Shown: positions 19,479-28,073 of the stretch, piece by piece
Layout: each line of letters opens with the position of its first letter
Numbering within the stretch: position 1 is the first letter of the stretch
NCBI RefSeq assembly: GCF_016919165.1
Contig: NZ_JAFFPS010000008.1
Span: 181,805 to 245,804 of the forward strand
Source of the DNA: Leptospira chreensis
Lineage (GTDB): Bacteria > Spirochaetota > Leptospiria > Leptospirales > Leptospiraceae
DNA: 64,000 bases
Reading direction: 5' to 3'
Translations under genes and position numbers: made by a program
The notes under the pieces: generated by a model
Told to the model about the DNA's origin: nothing
The model's database searches: none
Seen by the model: the letters and a program-made list of their open reading frames with translations, nothing else

Positions 19479-19599
19479 TTATGTTTATGCCCTTAAGGTG
19501 TTTGGTATTTCCTAGGATTTGTATAGAAAAATGAATGTCCAGGAAAATTCGGTTTTTACAGGGATCTGTAGGCAGATTTCCTGTCCAAGTAGGTAGATC

Positions 19600-20709
19600 A
19601 TGAACTTAGACTCGTTTTCATTTAGCCCGAGTGACCCCAGTGATGCCATCCTTTTGCGTGCCGCAGAGGGAAAACGCATCTCTCCAGAAGAGGCCATTGT
19701 CCTCTATAAGGAAGGTGATTTTTTAAAGATCCAAATGGTGGCCCGGTCCTTACGAGAAAAAATAAGGCCCCATACCCAGGCCAGTTACACAATGTTCCGA
19801 GTTGTGAATTATACGAACTATTGCAACGTAGAATGTAGTTTCTGCTCCTTTATGGACGAAATCGGAAATGGAAAAGGTTACGTTCTCTCCAAAGAAGATA
19901 TTTTGCAAAAAATGGATTATGCCGTGGAAGAAGGAGCCGACCAAATGTTCCTCCAAGGTGGGGTCTATCCAGACCTTCCTTTCGATTATTACTTGGATGT
20001 GATTCGAACCGTAAAATCCAAATACCCGAAGATGCACATTCGTGCCTTTTCCCCAGTAGAAATCATCAATTTAGAAACCATTACCGGAAAACCATTGAAA
20101 GAAGTGCTTTTGATTTTAAAAGAAGCAGGCCTTGATTCGGTTCCCGGTGCTGGCGCGGAAATTCTAACCGAAAGAATGCGCCAAATCATCTCTCCTAAAA
20201 AAGCCACTGTATCCGAATGGGTGCGTGCTATGGAAACCTGTCACGAAGTGGGACTTCTCGGATCAGCCAACGTAGTCTTTGGTTCGGAAGAAACAGAAGA
20301 AGAAGTGATCGAACATCTATCTGTCGTTCGTGATCTCCAAGACCGCACCGGTGGATTTTTGTCCTTCATTCCTTGGACTTTCCAACCGCAAACCAAACGA
20401 TTCAAAGTGAGACCAGTTCCTACGCATGAATACCTAAAGGTTTTGGGAATCTGTCGGATCTTTTTGGATAATATCAAACATATCGAAACCTCCGTAATGG
20501 TGCTTGGGAAAGGTGTCGGGCAACTGGCTCTTTATTCGGGGGCTGATGATATTTCTTCAGTGGTGATTGAAGAAAATGTCCTTCGTTCCTTTGGACTAAA
20601 AACAGAAAAAGAAGCTAGGAAATTTCTCACCGAGGGCGGATTCCAACCCATTCGCCGGAACTTACTCTATACAGAAGAATACGACTGCAACCAAGTAGGA
20701 GTGGACTAA
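19600..20709 (+). CDS. mqnC: cyclic dehypoxanthinyl futalosine synthase
   Basis: A 369-residue radical SAM enzyme of the futalosine menaquinone pathway. The cluster motif is C75-x3-C79-x2-C82 in [12 protein letters not shown]. MqnC is chosen over MqnE because of LQGG(x)[30 protein letters not shown] and FIPWTFQP. The chorismate-entry enzyme of the same pathway, mqnA, lies at 55609-56355, so the pathway genes are scattered. Divergent from the ETF:MQ-type oxidoreductase across 121 bases, a functionally sensible pairing because that enzyme would use menaquinone. Confidence 0.9.
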   Translation: MNLDSFSFSPSDPSDAILLRAAEGKRISPEEAIVLYKEGDFLKIQMVARSLREKIRPHTQASYTMFRVVNYTNYCNVECSFCSFMDEIGNGKGYVLSKEDILQKMDYAVEEGADQMFLQGGVYPDLPFDYYLDVIRTVKSKYPKMHIRAFSPVEIINLETITGKPLKEVLLILKEAGLDSVPGAGAEILTERMRQIISPKKATVSEWVRAMETCHEVGLLGSANVVFGSEETEEEVIEHLSVVRDLQDRTGGFLSFIPWTFQPQTKRFKVRPVPTHEYLKVLGICRIFLDNIKHIETSVMVLGKGVGQLALYSGADDISSVVIEENVLRSFGLKTEKEARKFLTEGGFQPIRRNLLYTEEYDCNQVGVD

Positions 20710-20732
20710 GATTATAGAATTCTTTTAGGAAG

Positions 20733-20752
20733 GCCTCTGCCGGTGCGGAGGC
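20733..20752. repeat. G+C-rich hairpin downstream of mqnC
   Basis: GCCTC and GAGGC arms enclose a 10-base loop that can pair partly (GC/GC). It is 23 bases after the mqnC stop. It is followed on the plus strand by A residues, not T residues, so it is not a canonical terminator for mqnC, though it may stabilise the 3' end of the message. Confidence 0.35.
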
Positions 20753-20782
20753 AAAAAAAAAGATGGGGCTTTCACTCCCATC
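20753..20782 (-). terminator. rho-independent terminator of the diguanylate cyclase operon
   Basis: Read on the minus strand, a GATGGG/CCCATC stem with a nine-base loop is followed directly by nine T residues. It lies about 100 bases after the stop at 20879 and ends the HAD-GerMN-GGDEF gene run. Confidence 0.75.
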
Positions 20783-20878
20783 CTTCGAAATTTTACACCT
20801 TATCCGTAATGGACATAAACTGAGAATCAGTCTCAATTTCAATACTACAGATTTTCATAAAACTTGTCGATCATTTTT

Positions 20879-22120
20879 TTACGATTCAATCAGGGTAATT
20901 CGGTTTCTGCCCTCATTTTTTGAGGTATAGAGAGCCGTATCGATTTTGTGGTAGAGTTCGTCAAAACTCGGGTCGTCCTCTGGGCGAAAGAGTGTGGCTC
21001 CAATGGAAACCGTGAGTGTGAGTGATTCCCCAGGTTGGTTGTAAATTGGGATCTGCAAACGTTCCAATTTTTCCCGGATGGATTCGGTAAGGATATGTAA
21101 TCCTTCTTTATCAATCGGTGAAACAAGCAAACAAAATTCATCCCCGCCGATCCTTGCGGCAATATCTGTAATCCTTGTCCTTGACTTTACGGTTTTTGCA
21201 AAGGCTTGAATCGCAAGGTCTCCCTGTTTATGACCGTATTTGTCATTGATGGCTTTCAGGCGGTCCAAATCCAAAATCACAAGCCCAATGATGAATCCTT
21301 CGCGGTTGGATCTTTTTTTATAGAGATCAAACTGTTCTAACAAATGACGCCTGTTAAAGAGCTCTGTCATCGAATCCACACGAGAAAGATCTTCTATCTT
21401 TTGGTTGATGCGAAGGAGTTTGCCTACTGTGATTCGTAATCTTGATTTGACTCGGTATTCTTCAAACCGCCAATAGTTGATGAGAAGGTTTGCGACAAAT
21501 CCAAAGGCCAGCAAAAATAAAACAATGAGTATGTCTTGGTAAAAGACAAAACGATCAAAACCTTGGATTCTTGAGAAGTTTAAATGTAAGGGAATGAAAA
21601 CAGCAATATACAAAATAGATAATAATAAAATGCGAATGGGCTCGATCCATAATAGGATGGAGGCACTCGCAATGACAATGGCAGATCCAAAGAGATAATA
21701 AGCATGGTTTGGTTTGTCATAAACCATCATGGGGATATAAATTAAAATCAGACCAATGAGTACGATACTTGTGATACCATAGATATGCCTTTCGTAGAGT
21801 TTAATTCTTTTTTTTCCAAAAAGATAAACAAAGAAACAAATGGCCAGCGAAGAAATTCTAAAAAAGGCAATCCAGAAACTGGCTTCTTTGGTGCGAACCA
21901 GTGAATCCACGAAAAGAAGAGAGATGATGGAGGTGAAGGCTGTCATCACACTAAAGATCTGTAAGGAAGATCCAATATCAGAAAGGTTTGTGGATGTGAA
22001 ACTGGGATGGTAGGCTCGTAAAAACAATTTACGAAATACAAAAAAATATCTTTTGAATGTATACCTACGCATGAGGGAGCCGGAATTCAGAATACAGGAA
22101 AAATCCTGCCTGTAAACCAT
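20879..22120 (-). CDS. membrane diguanylate cyclase (GGDEF)
   Basis: A 413-residue protein. Six to seven membrane helices at residues ~50-225 form an uncharacterised sensor, followed by a short coiled linker and a GGDEF domain (~245-410). The active-site loop is intact (RIGGDEFCLLV), and the product-inhibition I-site is present as RITD five residues before it. It should therefore make c-di-GMP and be feedback inhibited. The start at 22120 lies eight bases after the GerMN stop; a second ATG at 22072 is possible. No EAL or PilZ partner is nearby. Confidence 0.88.
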   Translation of the reverse strand: MVYRQDFSCILNSGSLMRRYTFKRYFFVFRKLFLRAYHPSFTSTNLSDIGSSLQIFSVMTAFTSIISLLFVDSLVRTKEASFWIAFFRISSLAICFFVYLFGKKRIKLYERHIYGITSIVLIGLILIYIPMMVYDKPNHAYYLFGSAIVIASASILLWIEPIRILLLSILYIAVFIPLHLNFSRIQGFDRFVFYQDILIVLFLLAFGFVANLLINYWRFEEYRVKSRLRITVGKLLRINQKIEDLSRVDSMTELFNRRHLLEQFDLYKKRSNREGFIIGLVILDLDRLKAINDKYGHKQGDLAIQAFAKTVKSRTRITDIAARIGGDEFCLLVSPIDKEGLHILTESIREKLERLQIPIYNQPGESLTLTVSIGATLFRPEDDPSFDELYHKIDTALYTSKNEGRNRITLIES

Positions 22121-22128
22121 TTACTGGA

Positions 22129-22947
22129 CTAGAAAATGATTACCTTTCTTTGGGATTTGGCCAGAACCTCAGGAATTGTCAAACCATCACTTCCTAAAGT
22201 GCGAATGCGTTCTCCATTGGTGTAGAGAACCACACCTTTGATTCCAAAATTACCAACCAAGGTAAAGGAGATTTGATCCAAACGGTCTTTTAGAATTTCC
22301 ATACTTCCCCCGTAACTGATATCTTCCGAAACGGAAATATGCAGGATTCCATTTTCCAATCGGTAGTTTGGCTCCATACGAATTCGTTTGGAGAGAGCCG
22401 AAAGAACACCTTTTCCTTTTTCTTCTGGGTTCGGACCTTTCGTGAGTTCCTGGAACAAAAAGGGAATAGGATCTCCACCCTGAAACTCGCGAGATAGTTT
22501 CACGAGTTGGGACTGGCTATTCTTTCCCGTGCCATAGAATTTTAAGAAATAGACGGGTAAGTATCCGGCGTCAGCTTGCAGGCGTTTGCCGGCACCAGGA
22601 AAACGATCTTCGGGAAGTGTGATTTCGGGAATGGTATCATCTACCAATTTTGTGCGGTTTTTTTGTTTTGGTTCGGAATCAGGAAAGGTCTGTGTGAGAA
22701 CTTCTTCTTCCCAATTCAAATCATCTTCCCAGGTCTCTTTGCTGAAAGGATCTGAGGGTTCTGCAAATTTGGATTTTTCTTGGGACTTACCGATGTTTCG
22801 AAAGCCTTGTTTGGGAAATAAATTTCCACCTGCCTTCGGATCAAATCCCATCGACTTTTCAATGAGAACCAGTACAAGGAAAATCCCGCCAAGCAAATAG
22901 CGCAAAGATTTCCATTTGTCTTCTTGGATTTGGGGAAGTACCGCCAC
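22129..22947 (-). CDS. GerMN domain protein, membrane anchored
   Basis: A 272-residue protein with one N-terminal membrane helix (LLGGIFLVLVLI, residues ~18-30), a low-complexity charged linker to ~115, and a GerMN domain (~125-255). Typical GerMN stretches are LPVYFLKFYG, PIPFLFQELTKGP and GNFGIKGVVLYTNGE. GerMN domains in non-sporulating bacteria occur in envelope proteins near peptidoglycan genes and are thought to bind cell-wall material; the role here is unknown. The start is GTG without a visible ribosome-binding site, so the N-terminus is uncertain by some residues. Confidence 0.65.
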   Translation of the reverse strand: MAVLPQIQEDKWKSLRYLLGGIFLVLVLIEKSMGFDPKAGGNLFPKQGFRNIGKSQEKSKFAEPSDPFSKETWEDDLNWEEEVLTQTFPDSEPKQKNRTKLVDDTIPEITLPEDRFPGAGKRLQADAGYLPVYFLKFYGTGKNSQSQLVKLSREFQGGDPIPFLFQELTKGPNPEEKGKGVLSALSKRIRMEPNYRLENGILHISVSEDISYGGSMEILKDRLDQISFTLVGNFGIKGVVLYTNGERIRTLGSDGLTIPEVLAKSQRKVIIF

Positions 22948-22981
22948 ACTAATAATGTCGGAGAAGGGACAAAAAGGGAAT

Positions 22982-23662
22982 TTAAAAAAACTCTTTTAAA
23001 GCAGGTAAATCGTCAAATTTCCAATGGAAATCGGGAATTTCGCCGGGAACTCCGTGGCCATAGGTGCAGAACCCAAAAGGGCAACCGTTTTGTTTGGCAG
23101 CTTCCCAATCGCTAAACCGGTCTCCGATCATGGCGATGGCAGTCGGTTCTAAATTGTATTTACGAACATACTCAGCTAAGATCTCACCCTTGGTATGGAT
23201 GGTGTCTTGGTTGATGACAACAATGGGTTCAAAGTATTGCAAAACACCGGCTGTGTCTAAAACCGTTTCAATATAAGCCTTTCTGCCGTTTGAAGCACAA
23301 GTGATGGTATAACCTTTTTCTTTTAGGTAGTGGATGGTAGAACCCACGCCGGCGTAGAAGTCTCCACCGCCGCTACGGATGGCATCACAAAGAAGATCGA
23401 GGACTCTTGCGGAGATGGTATCCCGTTCTGTTTCGGGTAAACTCGGGAATAGGTTCGCAAAGATCGTTCGCACCGGTTTCCCAATTTCATTCATAATCTG
23501 GTCATGGGTCGGTAAGGACGTGATTTTTCCCGTCTTGCCAGCAAACTCTTCGATTGCCTGCACATAGGTCTTAAAGATTATGGATTCTGAGGAAAATAAG
23601 GTCCCGTCGACATCGAAGGCGACCATTCGGATTTCCCCCAGGCGGTTTTCTTGCATTACCAC
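22982..23662 (-). CDS. HAD-superfamily phosphatase (phosphoglycolate phosphatase-like)
   Basis: A 226-residue protein. HAD motif I is [10 protein letters not shown], motif II CASNGRK, motif III the Lys in HTKGEIL, and motif [15 protein letters not shown] helical C1 cap lies between motifs I and II. This is the layout of Gph/PGMB-type small-molecule phosphatases; the substrate cannot be read from sequence. It is 34 bases upstream of GerMN in the same direction and 46 bases from the divergent aminomutase operon. Confidence 0.8.
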   Translation of the reverse strand: MVMQENRLGEIRMVAFDVDGTLFSSESIIFKTYVQAIEEFAGKTGKITSLPTHDQIMNEIGKPVRTIFANLFPSLPETERDTISARVLDLLCDAIRSGGGDFYAGVGSTIHYLKEKGYTITCASNGRKAYIETVLDTAGVLQYFEPIVVINQDTIHTKGEILAEYVRKYNLEPTAIAMIGDRFSDWEAAKQNGCPFGFCTYGHGVPGEIPDFHWKFDDLPALKEFF

Positions 23663-23708
23663 CAGAAAAGAATTTGGTGGTCTCTTGGCAAGTAAGGAAT
23701 TGGAAGTT

Positions 23709-24914
23709 ATGCTCGTGCAAAGCAGTTTAAAAGAAGTACTTCGGGCGCGCGAAGAGTTGTTTTCCCGGACAAATTGGACGGATCCAACCTCTCAGTTGCA
23801 AAACCGAGTGAAAGGCGAAGACCTTTCCCAATACTTTGTACTCACCGAATCCGAGACCATTGGAATCAGGGAAACGATTCGTCTGCATGTATCCACAACT
23901 CCGTATTATCTTTCTCTTTCTGATCCCAGTGATCCCAATTGCCCCATCCGCCGAATGATTGTTCCTAGGTCAGAAGAAGCAGTTCTTTCTTCTGAAGAAA
24001 GCTCCGACCCATTAGATGAAGAACGACTGAGTCCTGTTCGTGGGCTCACTCATATGTATCCCAATCGGGTTCTTTTATTTTCGAATCATTCTTGTAGTGT
24101 GTATTGCCGCCATTGTATGCGCGGTCGGAAAGTTTCTTCGAGTGATGAAAGAATGGAAAAAGGAGATTTGGAAAGAGCCTTCGAATACATTCGAAACCAT
24201 TCTGAAATTGAAGATGTTGTGATTAGCGGGGGAGATCCTTTAAATCTTGCTGACTCTAGATTAGAGTGGATTCTTTCTGAACTAAATTCCATCCCCCATG
24301 TAAAAATCTGTCGGTTGGGAACAAGAAACCCGGTCACTCTTCCCTTTCGCATAACAGATGCATTATGCAAAATCATTGAAACTTATAACGATGAGAATCT
24401 ATCCATTTTTTGTAATACGCAGTTCAACCATCCGAAAGAATGTACGAAAGAATCGAAAGAAGCCATCCTTCGGTTATTAAAGGCCGGAGTATCTGTCGGA
24501 AACCAATCCGTACTTTTGAAAGGAATCAATGATGAGGAAGAGGTCATGCTCACTCTTCATAAAAAACTCTTAGAGATGCGAGTTCGTGCTTATTATTTAT
24601 ATGATCCGGAACTCATTCCTGGTTCCAGAGGATTTCGAACACCACTGGCACGGGGGATTGAAATTGTAGAGTATATGCGGGGAAAAATTGGAGGAATGGG
24701 AATTCCTCAATTTGTAAATGACCTTCCTGGTGGCGGTGGAAAGATCACCATTGCACCTAACTGGTATTTAGGGTATTATCCCAAAACACGCCAACACGCT
24801 TTTCGTTCCGCAGTCACAAAAAAAATCCATCTCTCCTTTGAACCTGTTGGATCGGATAGAGAATCCTATTATCCTACAATCAGCGATTCCGATTGGGAGA
24901 AACTCACTTCATGA
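23709..24914 (+). CDS. lysine 2,3-aminomutase family radical SAM enzyme
   Basis: A 401-residue protein, near the length of true KAM (about 416) and longer than EpmB (about 340). The cluster motif is C129-x3-C133-x2-C136. The PLP lysine is K345 in PGGGGK. The two Asp residues that bind the lysine side-chain amine in Clostridium KAM (D293, D330) align with D299 and D338; glutamate 2,3-aminomutase has Lys/Asn there. Conversion of L-lysine to beta-lysine is therefore likely. The start is ATG 23709 with GGAAG just upstream; the frame is open earlier but lies over the divergent HAD gene start. It overlaps the following ligase gene by ATGA. No epmA or ablB acetyltransferase is adjacent. Confidence 0.85.
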   Translation: MLVQSSLKEVLRAREELFSRTNWTDPTSQLQNRVKGEDLSQYFVLTESETIGIRETIRLHVSTTPYYLSLSDPSDPNCPIRRMIVPRSEEAVLSSEESSDPLDEERLSPVRGLTHMYPNRVLLFSNHSCSVYCRHCMRGRKVSSSDERMEKGDLERAFEYIRNHSEIEDVVISGGDPLNLADSRLEWILSELNSIPHVKICRLGTRNPVTLPFRITDALCKIIETYNDENLSIFCNTQFNHPKECTKESKEAILRLLKAGVSVGNQSVLLKGINDEEEVMLTLHKKLLEMRVRAYYLYDPELIPGSRGFRTPLARGIEIVEYMRGKIGGMGIPQFVNDLPGGGGKITIAPNWYLGYYPKTRQHAFRSAVTKKIHLSFEPVGSDRESYYPTISDSDWEKLTS

Positions 24915-25906
24915 AACGGACTGTGATTCTTGCCTGTGATCTCTATGACCCGAATACGCCGGAACTTTGCCAAGAATGGGAATCGGAAGAAACTGTTCAA
25001 AATATGGAGAAGGTCATCCGGGAACTGGGTTATGATGTGGCCATCTTATCCCATCCTTCGGAGATTGCTTCTGTTTTGTCCGGAATTCCGAGAGGTGAAA
25101 GGGAAAACTGGATTGTATGGAATTTGGTCGAAGGATATCATTCTCCCAACAGAGAAGCCTACATACCAGCGTTATGCGAATATTTAGCAGTTCCCCATAC
25201 CGGTAGTTCTGCCGCAGTCCAAACTTTAACTTTGGATAAATACAAAACCAAGCTATTTTTGAAATCCTTTGGAATACCTACCACCGAATCTTGGTTGGTT
25301 ACAGATCCTGAATGGATTCCGAAAGACCAGTTTCCTTTGTTTGTGAAACCGAATGGAGAAGGTTCCAGTCTTGGAATTGGGGAAGGAAACCGGATCGATT
25401 CCTTATCGGATTGGGCAAGAGTAACTCCTCCGCTTTTAGAAAAATACAAAAGTTTACTTTTAGAAACCTATCTGTCGGGCAGAGAACTTACTATTGCCGT
25501 TCTTGGAAACCAAGGGAATTACAAAGTCACACCGCCTGCATTTGTGGACTATCCAGGTTCTGTTTACAGTGATCTTGTGAAATCCAAAGAAAGTTTTGTG
25601 GAGTCTTTGGATTTTTCGGTTCCCGAAGACTTATCAAACTCTTTGAAAGATTACTCCTCAAAAATAGCGGAACTTCTTGGATGTTCGGGTTACATTCGTT
25701 TGGACTTCAAACTAGAAAAAGATTTACCCTTTCTTTTAGAAGTCAATGCCACACCTGGATTTTCTCATATTTATTCCACCTTGCCCCTGTTATGGGAAAA
25801 AACGGGGCAAACTTACTCCGAACTTCTAAATCATTGTTTGGATTTGGGATTCGAAGAATACCATCATCATTTTCGTTATCAATATGCAAAGGATCGAAAC
25901 CTATGA
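24911..25906 (+). CDS. ATP-grasp ligase, D-Ala-D-Ala ligase-like
   Basis: A 331-residue COG1181-type ATP-grasp enzyme. Visible blocks are the Ddl central lid start ([18 protein letters not shown]), the ATP-binding lysine region [15 protein letters not shown], and the metal-binding end RLDF...[11 protein letters not shown]. The Ddl N-terminal HEVS signature is missing, and the N-terminus ([13 protein letters not shown]) is unlike ordinary Ddl. It probably joins other carboxylate and amine substrates. Placed by four-base overlap between the lysine aminomutase and the heme-oxygenase-like gene, it may act on beta-lysine or a derivative; this is inference. An in-frame TTG at 24893 is a less likely start. 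Confidence 0.75.
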   Translation: MKRTVILACDLYDPNTPELCQEWESEETVQNMEKVIRELGYDVAILSHPSEIASVLSGIPRGERENWIVWNLVEGYHSPNREAYIPALCEYLAVPHTGSSAAVQTLTLDKYKTKLFLKSFGIPTTESWLVTDPEWIPKDQFPLFVKPNGEGSSLGIGEGNRIDSLSDWARVTPPLLEKYKSLLLETYLSGRELTIAVLGNQGNYKVTPPAFVDYPGSVYSDLVKSKESFVESLDFSVPEDLSNSLKDYSSKIAELLGCSGYIRLDFKLEKDLPFLLEVNATPGFSHIYSTLPLLWEKTGQTYSELLNHCLDLGFEEYHHHFRYQYAKDRNL

Positions 25907-26580
25907 ACATCGTCGAAACTTTAAAAAAGGATGTGGAAACCCATCCAGTCCTTAAGTCGCAGTGGTTATTAGAACGGAATCTTTCTATGAGTTTTAATGA
26001 CTTAATTTTATGGCTGAGCCAAGAATACTTTGTATCCATTGGCTTTGTAGATTGGTTTTTGCAAGTGGCGGCCAAAACAAGAGACCAAAATGCAAAGATT
26101 GTCCTTGTGGAAAATATTTGGGGGGAACTTGGGGAAGGAAAAATTGCGGATACCCATGTTTCTATTCTCATCGAATTTTTAACCAAATTGAATTTTGATT
26201 TTTCAAACCATAACTTACTTCCAGAAACCAAAACCTATTTGGATAAAATGGAAACCATCATTGGAAAAGGTTTTTTCTATGGGCTTGGGGCACTTGGACC
26301 TGCCAATGAATACCTTCTGAAACTAGAATACTCGCAAATCTCCGATGCTTATCAAAAACTAAAAACAGAAATGACTCTTCCGGAAGGGAAATTCTTCCAA
26401 GTGAATTTGGATGCTGATGAAGGCCATAGCCAACGAATGTTTGAGTTGATTGCAGAAACCGCAGTGACGGAAGAATCCAAGAGCCAAGTGATCGAGGGGA
26501 ATTTACTCGCTCTTGCGGCCAGGGAAGATTTTTATATAGGGCTCACAAGGCTCGACCGCGAACGGTTGACTAAAGTTTAG
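25903..26580 (+). CDS. heme-oxygenase-like iron-containing redox enzyme family protein
   Basis: A 225-residue all-helical protein of the PqqC/CADD/BesC-type (HDO) superfamily. Ligand positions by alignment to the family pattern are E75 and H85 (ENIWGELGEG...THVSI), E136 (GPANEY), and the block 168-175 where H-x3-D-x2-H is expected. Here that block reads NLDADEGH, so the first His is Asn (N168), with D172 and H175 kept. Loss of one of six diiron ligands may alter metal loading or chemistry. The ATG overlaps the ligase stop (ATGA), so all three genes are translationally coupled. Family members include diiron oxygenases and lyases on amino acids (BesC acts on 4-chlorolysine). Confidence 0.7.
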   Translation: MNIVETLKKDVETHPVLKSQWLLERNLSMSFNDLILWLSQEYFVSIGFVDWFLQVAAKTRDQNAKIVLVENIWGELGEGKIADTHVSILIEFLTKLNFDFSNHNLLPETKTYLDKMETIIGKGFFYGLGALGPANEYLLKLEYSQISDAYQKLKTEMTLPEGKFFQVNLDADEGHSQRMFELIAETAVTEESKSQVIEGNLLALAAREDFYIGLTRLDRERLTKV

Positions 26581-26920
26581 AGCGAAAACGTTTTAAAAAA
26601 TACATCGTCGCCATCCCCAAAAAAGGAATTAAGGGCAAATACAAAAGAAAGGCAAAGTATTTGTATTTGTCCACTTTCCAAAGGATCTGCCTAACAGCAA
26701 AAAAACCAGGATAGCGATTTCCTTCTGTAATGAATTGAACCTCACCTGCGCAAAGTTCTCCTGATAGCTGTTTGTGGATCGATTCTAATTCAGTCTTTGA
26801 TAGTTTGTGGTAGGAAACAATGGCGATCTTTTCGTTTGATTTTTCTCGGATGGACTTAGCAAGCCGAGTACAAAAGTCACAGTTCCCATCATAAACAAGT
26901 ATCGAGTCTTGGGATTGCAT
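26570..26920 (-). CDS. DCC-family thiol-disulfide oxidoreductase (DUF393)
   Basis: A 116-residue thioredoxin-like protein with the defining YDGNCDFC motif at residues ~9-16, whose two cysteines are the redox pair. The C-terminal stretch FAFLLYLPLIPFLGMATMYF is hydrophobic, as is usual in this family. It is seven bases after the N-acetylglutamate synthase-like gene and probably the last gene of the bfr operon. It converges on the heme-oxygenase-like gene with an 11-base overlap. Confidence 0.85.
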   Translation of the reverse strand: MQSQDSILVYDGNCDFCTRLAKSIREKSNEKIAIVSYHKLSKTELESIHKQLSGELCAGEVQFITEGNRYPGFFAVRQILWKVDKYKYFAFLLYLPLIPFLGMATMYFLKRFRSKL

Positions 26921-26927
26921 AGAATTC

Positions 26928-28073
26928 TTATTTAGGAAAAAAATCTTCCGGTTGGTCTTTTAATATTTGTATGGTGGCAGGAATTAAGGACTGATCGAGT
27001 CCTAACCAATAATAAAACCAACTTTCATCTTTTTCAATTCCTTGGGCCACAGACATATACCATTTATTGATATTGTTATCTGGTTTACTGCGCCAAAAAA
27101 GAGGACGGCAATGGGTAAGGATCTGGTCCCAGATATCACGTCCAACGCCTGCCCCGCGTGCCACACCATTCACTGCAAATTTAGAAAGTAGGTATCCATG
27201 TTCTGTTTTTTGCATCCAAGCACAGGCCCTATAAGACTCTTCTAAAAATAAAACATCGAATTTGGTTTGATAGAACTCTGGTTTTAATGGTTTTCCGAAA
27301 GATTCTTCGATGAGTTGAAACACTCGTTTCATATCCACATCCTCTGGGGAATGGCAAACTTTGATTTTGTTTTTTCGCTTAACGAGAGTTCCGCTTCCCT
27401 TAACCGTAAAAAGTTCGGTAAGTAAAGTAAAGGGGGATGTGAGTACAATACTGAACTTTGGATCTTCAGTTTTGGAAAGTAATCCTTCCGACAAATTGAC
27501 AAACTCTTCCTGGGAACGGGAAAGTGAAATTCCTTCAGGTAGAGAAAAGGACTGGTCTCTTTGTAAAATGGATTTTACTTTTCCTGTGGTTGGATCTTTT
27601 AATGGACCATCAATGGAAACATAAATGACCTTGGAAGAATGTAAAATGGAACGACAACGGTCCAGGAGAGCCGAAAGTTTTTCCGAGTCATCATCCCAAA
27701 GTAAGATGGGAATTTTTTTCTGGCGGATACTTTCTGTGACTTCTTCTTTCAAAGGAAGGTTACGGTCAACGACCTGGTAAGAAAAACCAAGGCTTCTTTC
27801 GCCTTCGGCATTCAATTGTTCTAATGGAAAAAAAAGTTTTAAATATTGGAAACTGTCTACTTCCAAAACAACAAAGGGAAATAAATCCAATTGGTAGAGT
27901 AGTTTTAGATCAGAGAATAGGGCTTCGGAACTATTAAAAATGGTTTCGGAATCTGCATAAAGAATGGCAAACGATTCGGGAGAAAGAGATTGGAATTCCT
28001 TTAAGAATAGAAGTCCATCTCTTGGATCTCTCGTGATTTCAAAAACTCGGCTGAGTACGTCTTTTGAATTCAT
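26928..28073 (-). CDS. N-acetylglutamate synthase-like protein (AAK-like plus NAT domain)
   Basis: A 381-residue protein. The N-terminal ~230 residues resemble a degenerate amino-acid-kinase domain (LKLLYQLDLFPFVVLEVDS, KVIYVSIDGPL). The C-terminal ~150 match the NAT domain of vertebrate-type and Xanthomonas NAGS/NAGK: LTELFTVKGSGTLVKR, FAVNGVARGAGVGRDIWDQI, LFWRSKPDNNINKWY and WFYYWLGLD. The reaction would be acetyl-CoA plus glutamate to N-acetylglutamate, the first arginine step. Assignment is by recognition of the NAT blocks. The start is ATG 28073 after GGGGGA; it overlaps the methyltransferase stop (ATGA). No other arginine gene is nearby. Confidence 0.7.
   Translation of the reverse strand: MNSKDVLSRVFEITRDPRDGLLFLKEFQSLSPESFAILYADSETIFNSSEALFSDLKLLYQLDLFPFVVLEVDSFQYLKLFFPLEQLNAEGERSLGFSYQVVDRNLPLKEEVTESIRQKKIPILLWDDDSEKLSALLDRCRSILHSSKVIYVSIDGPLKDPTTGKVKSILQRDQSFSLPEGISLSRSQEEFVNLSEGLLSKTEDPKFSIVLTSPFTLLTELFTVKGSGTLVKRKNKIKVCHSPEDVDMKRVFQLIEESFGKPLKPEFYQTKFDVLFLEESYRACAWMQKTEHGYLLSKFAVNGVARGAGVGRDIWDQILTHCRPLFWRSKPDNNINKWYMSVAQGIEKDESWFYYWLGLDQSLIPATIQILKDQPEDFFPK

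Noticed and set aside
20733..20752. Rho-independent terminator for mqnC
   Set aside because: The hairpin is followed by A residues on the plus strand; the T-run belongs to the minus-strand terminator next to it.
24893..25906. Housekeeping D-Ala-D-Ala ligase (ddl)
   Set aside because: The HEVS signature is missing and the gene is coupled to an aminomutase rather than to murC, murB or ftsQ.
26387..26580. Plain heme oxygenase or TenA thiaminase
   Set aside because: The E-x9-H helix pattern and lack of a proximal heme His or TenA Cys fit the iron-containing redox (HDO) family better.
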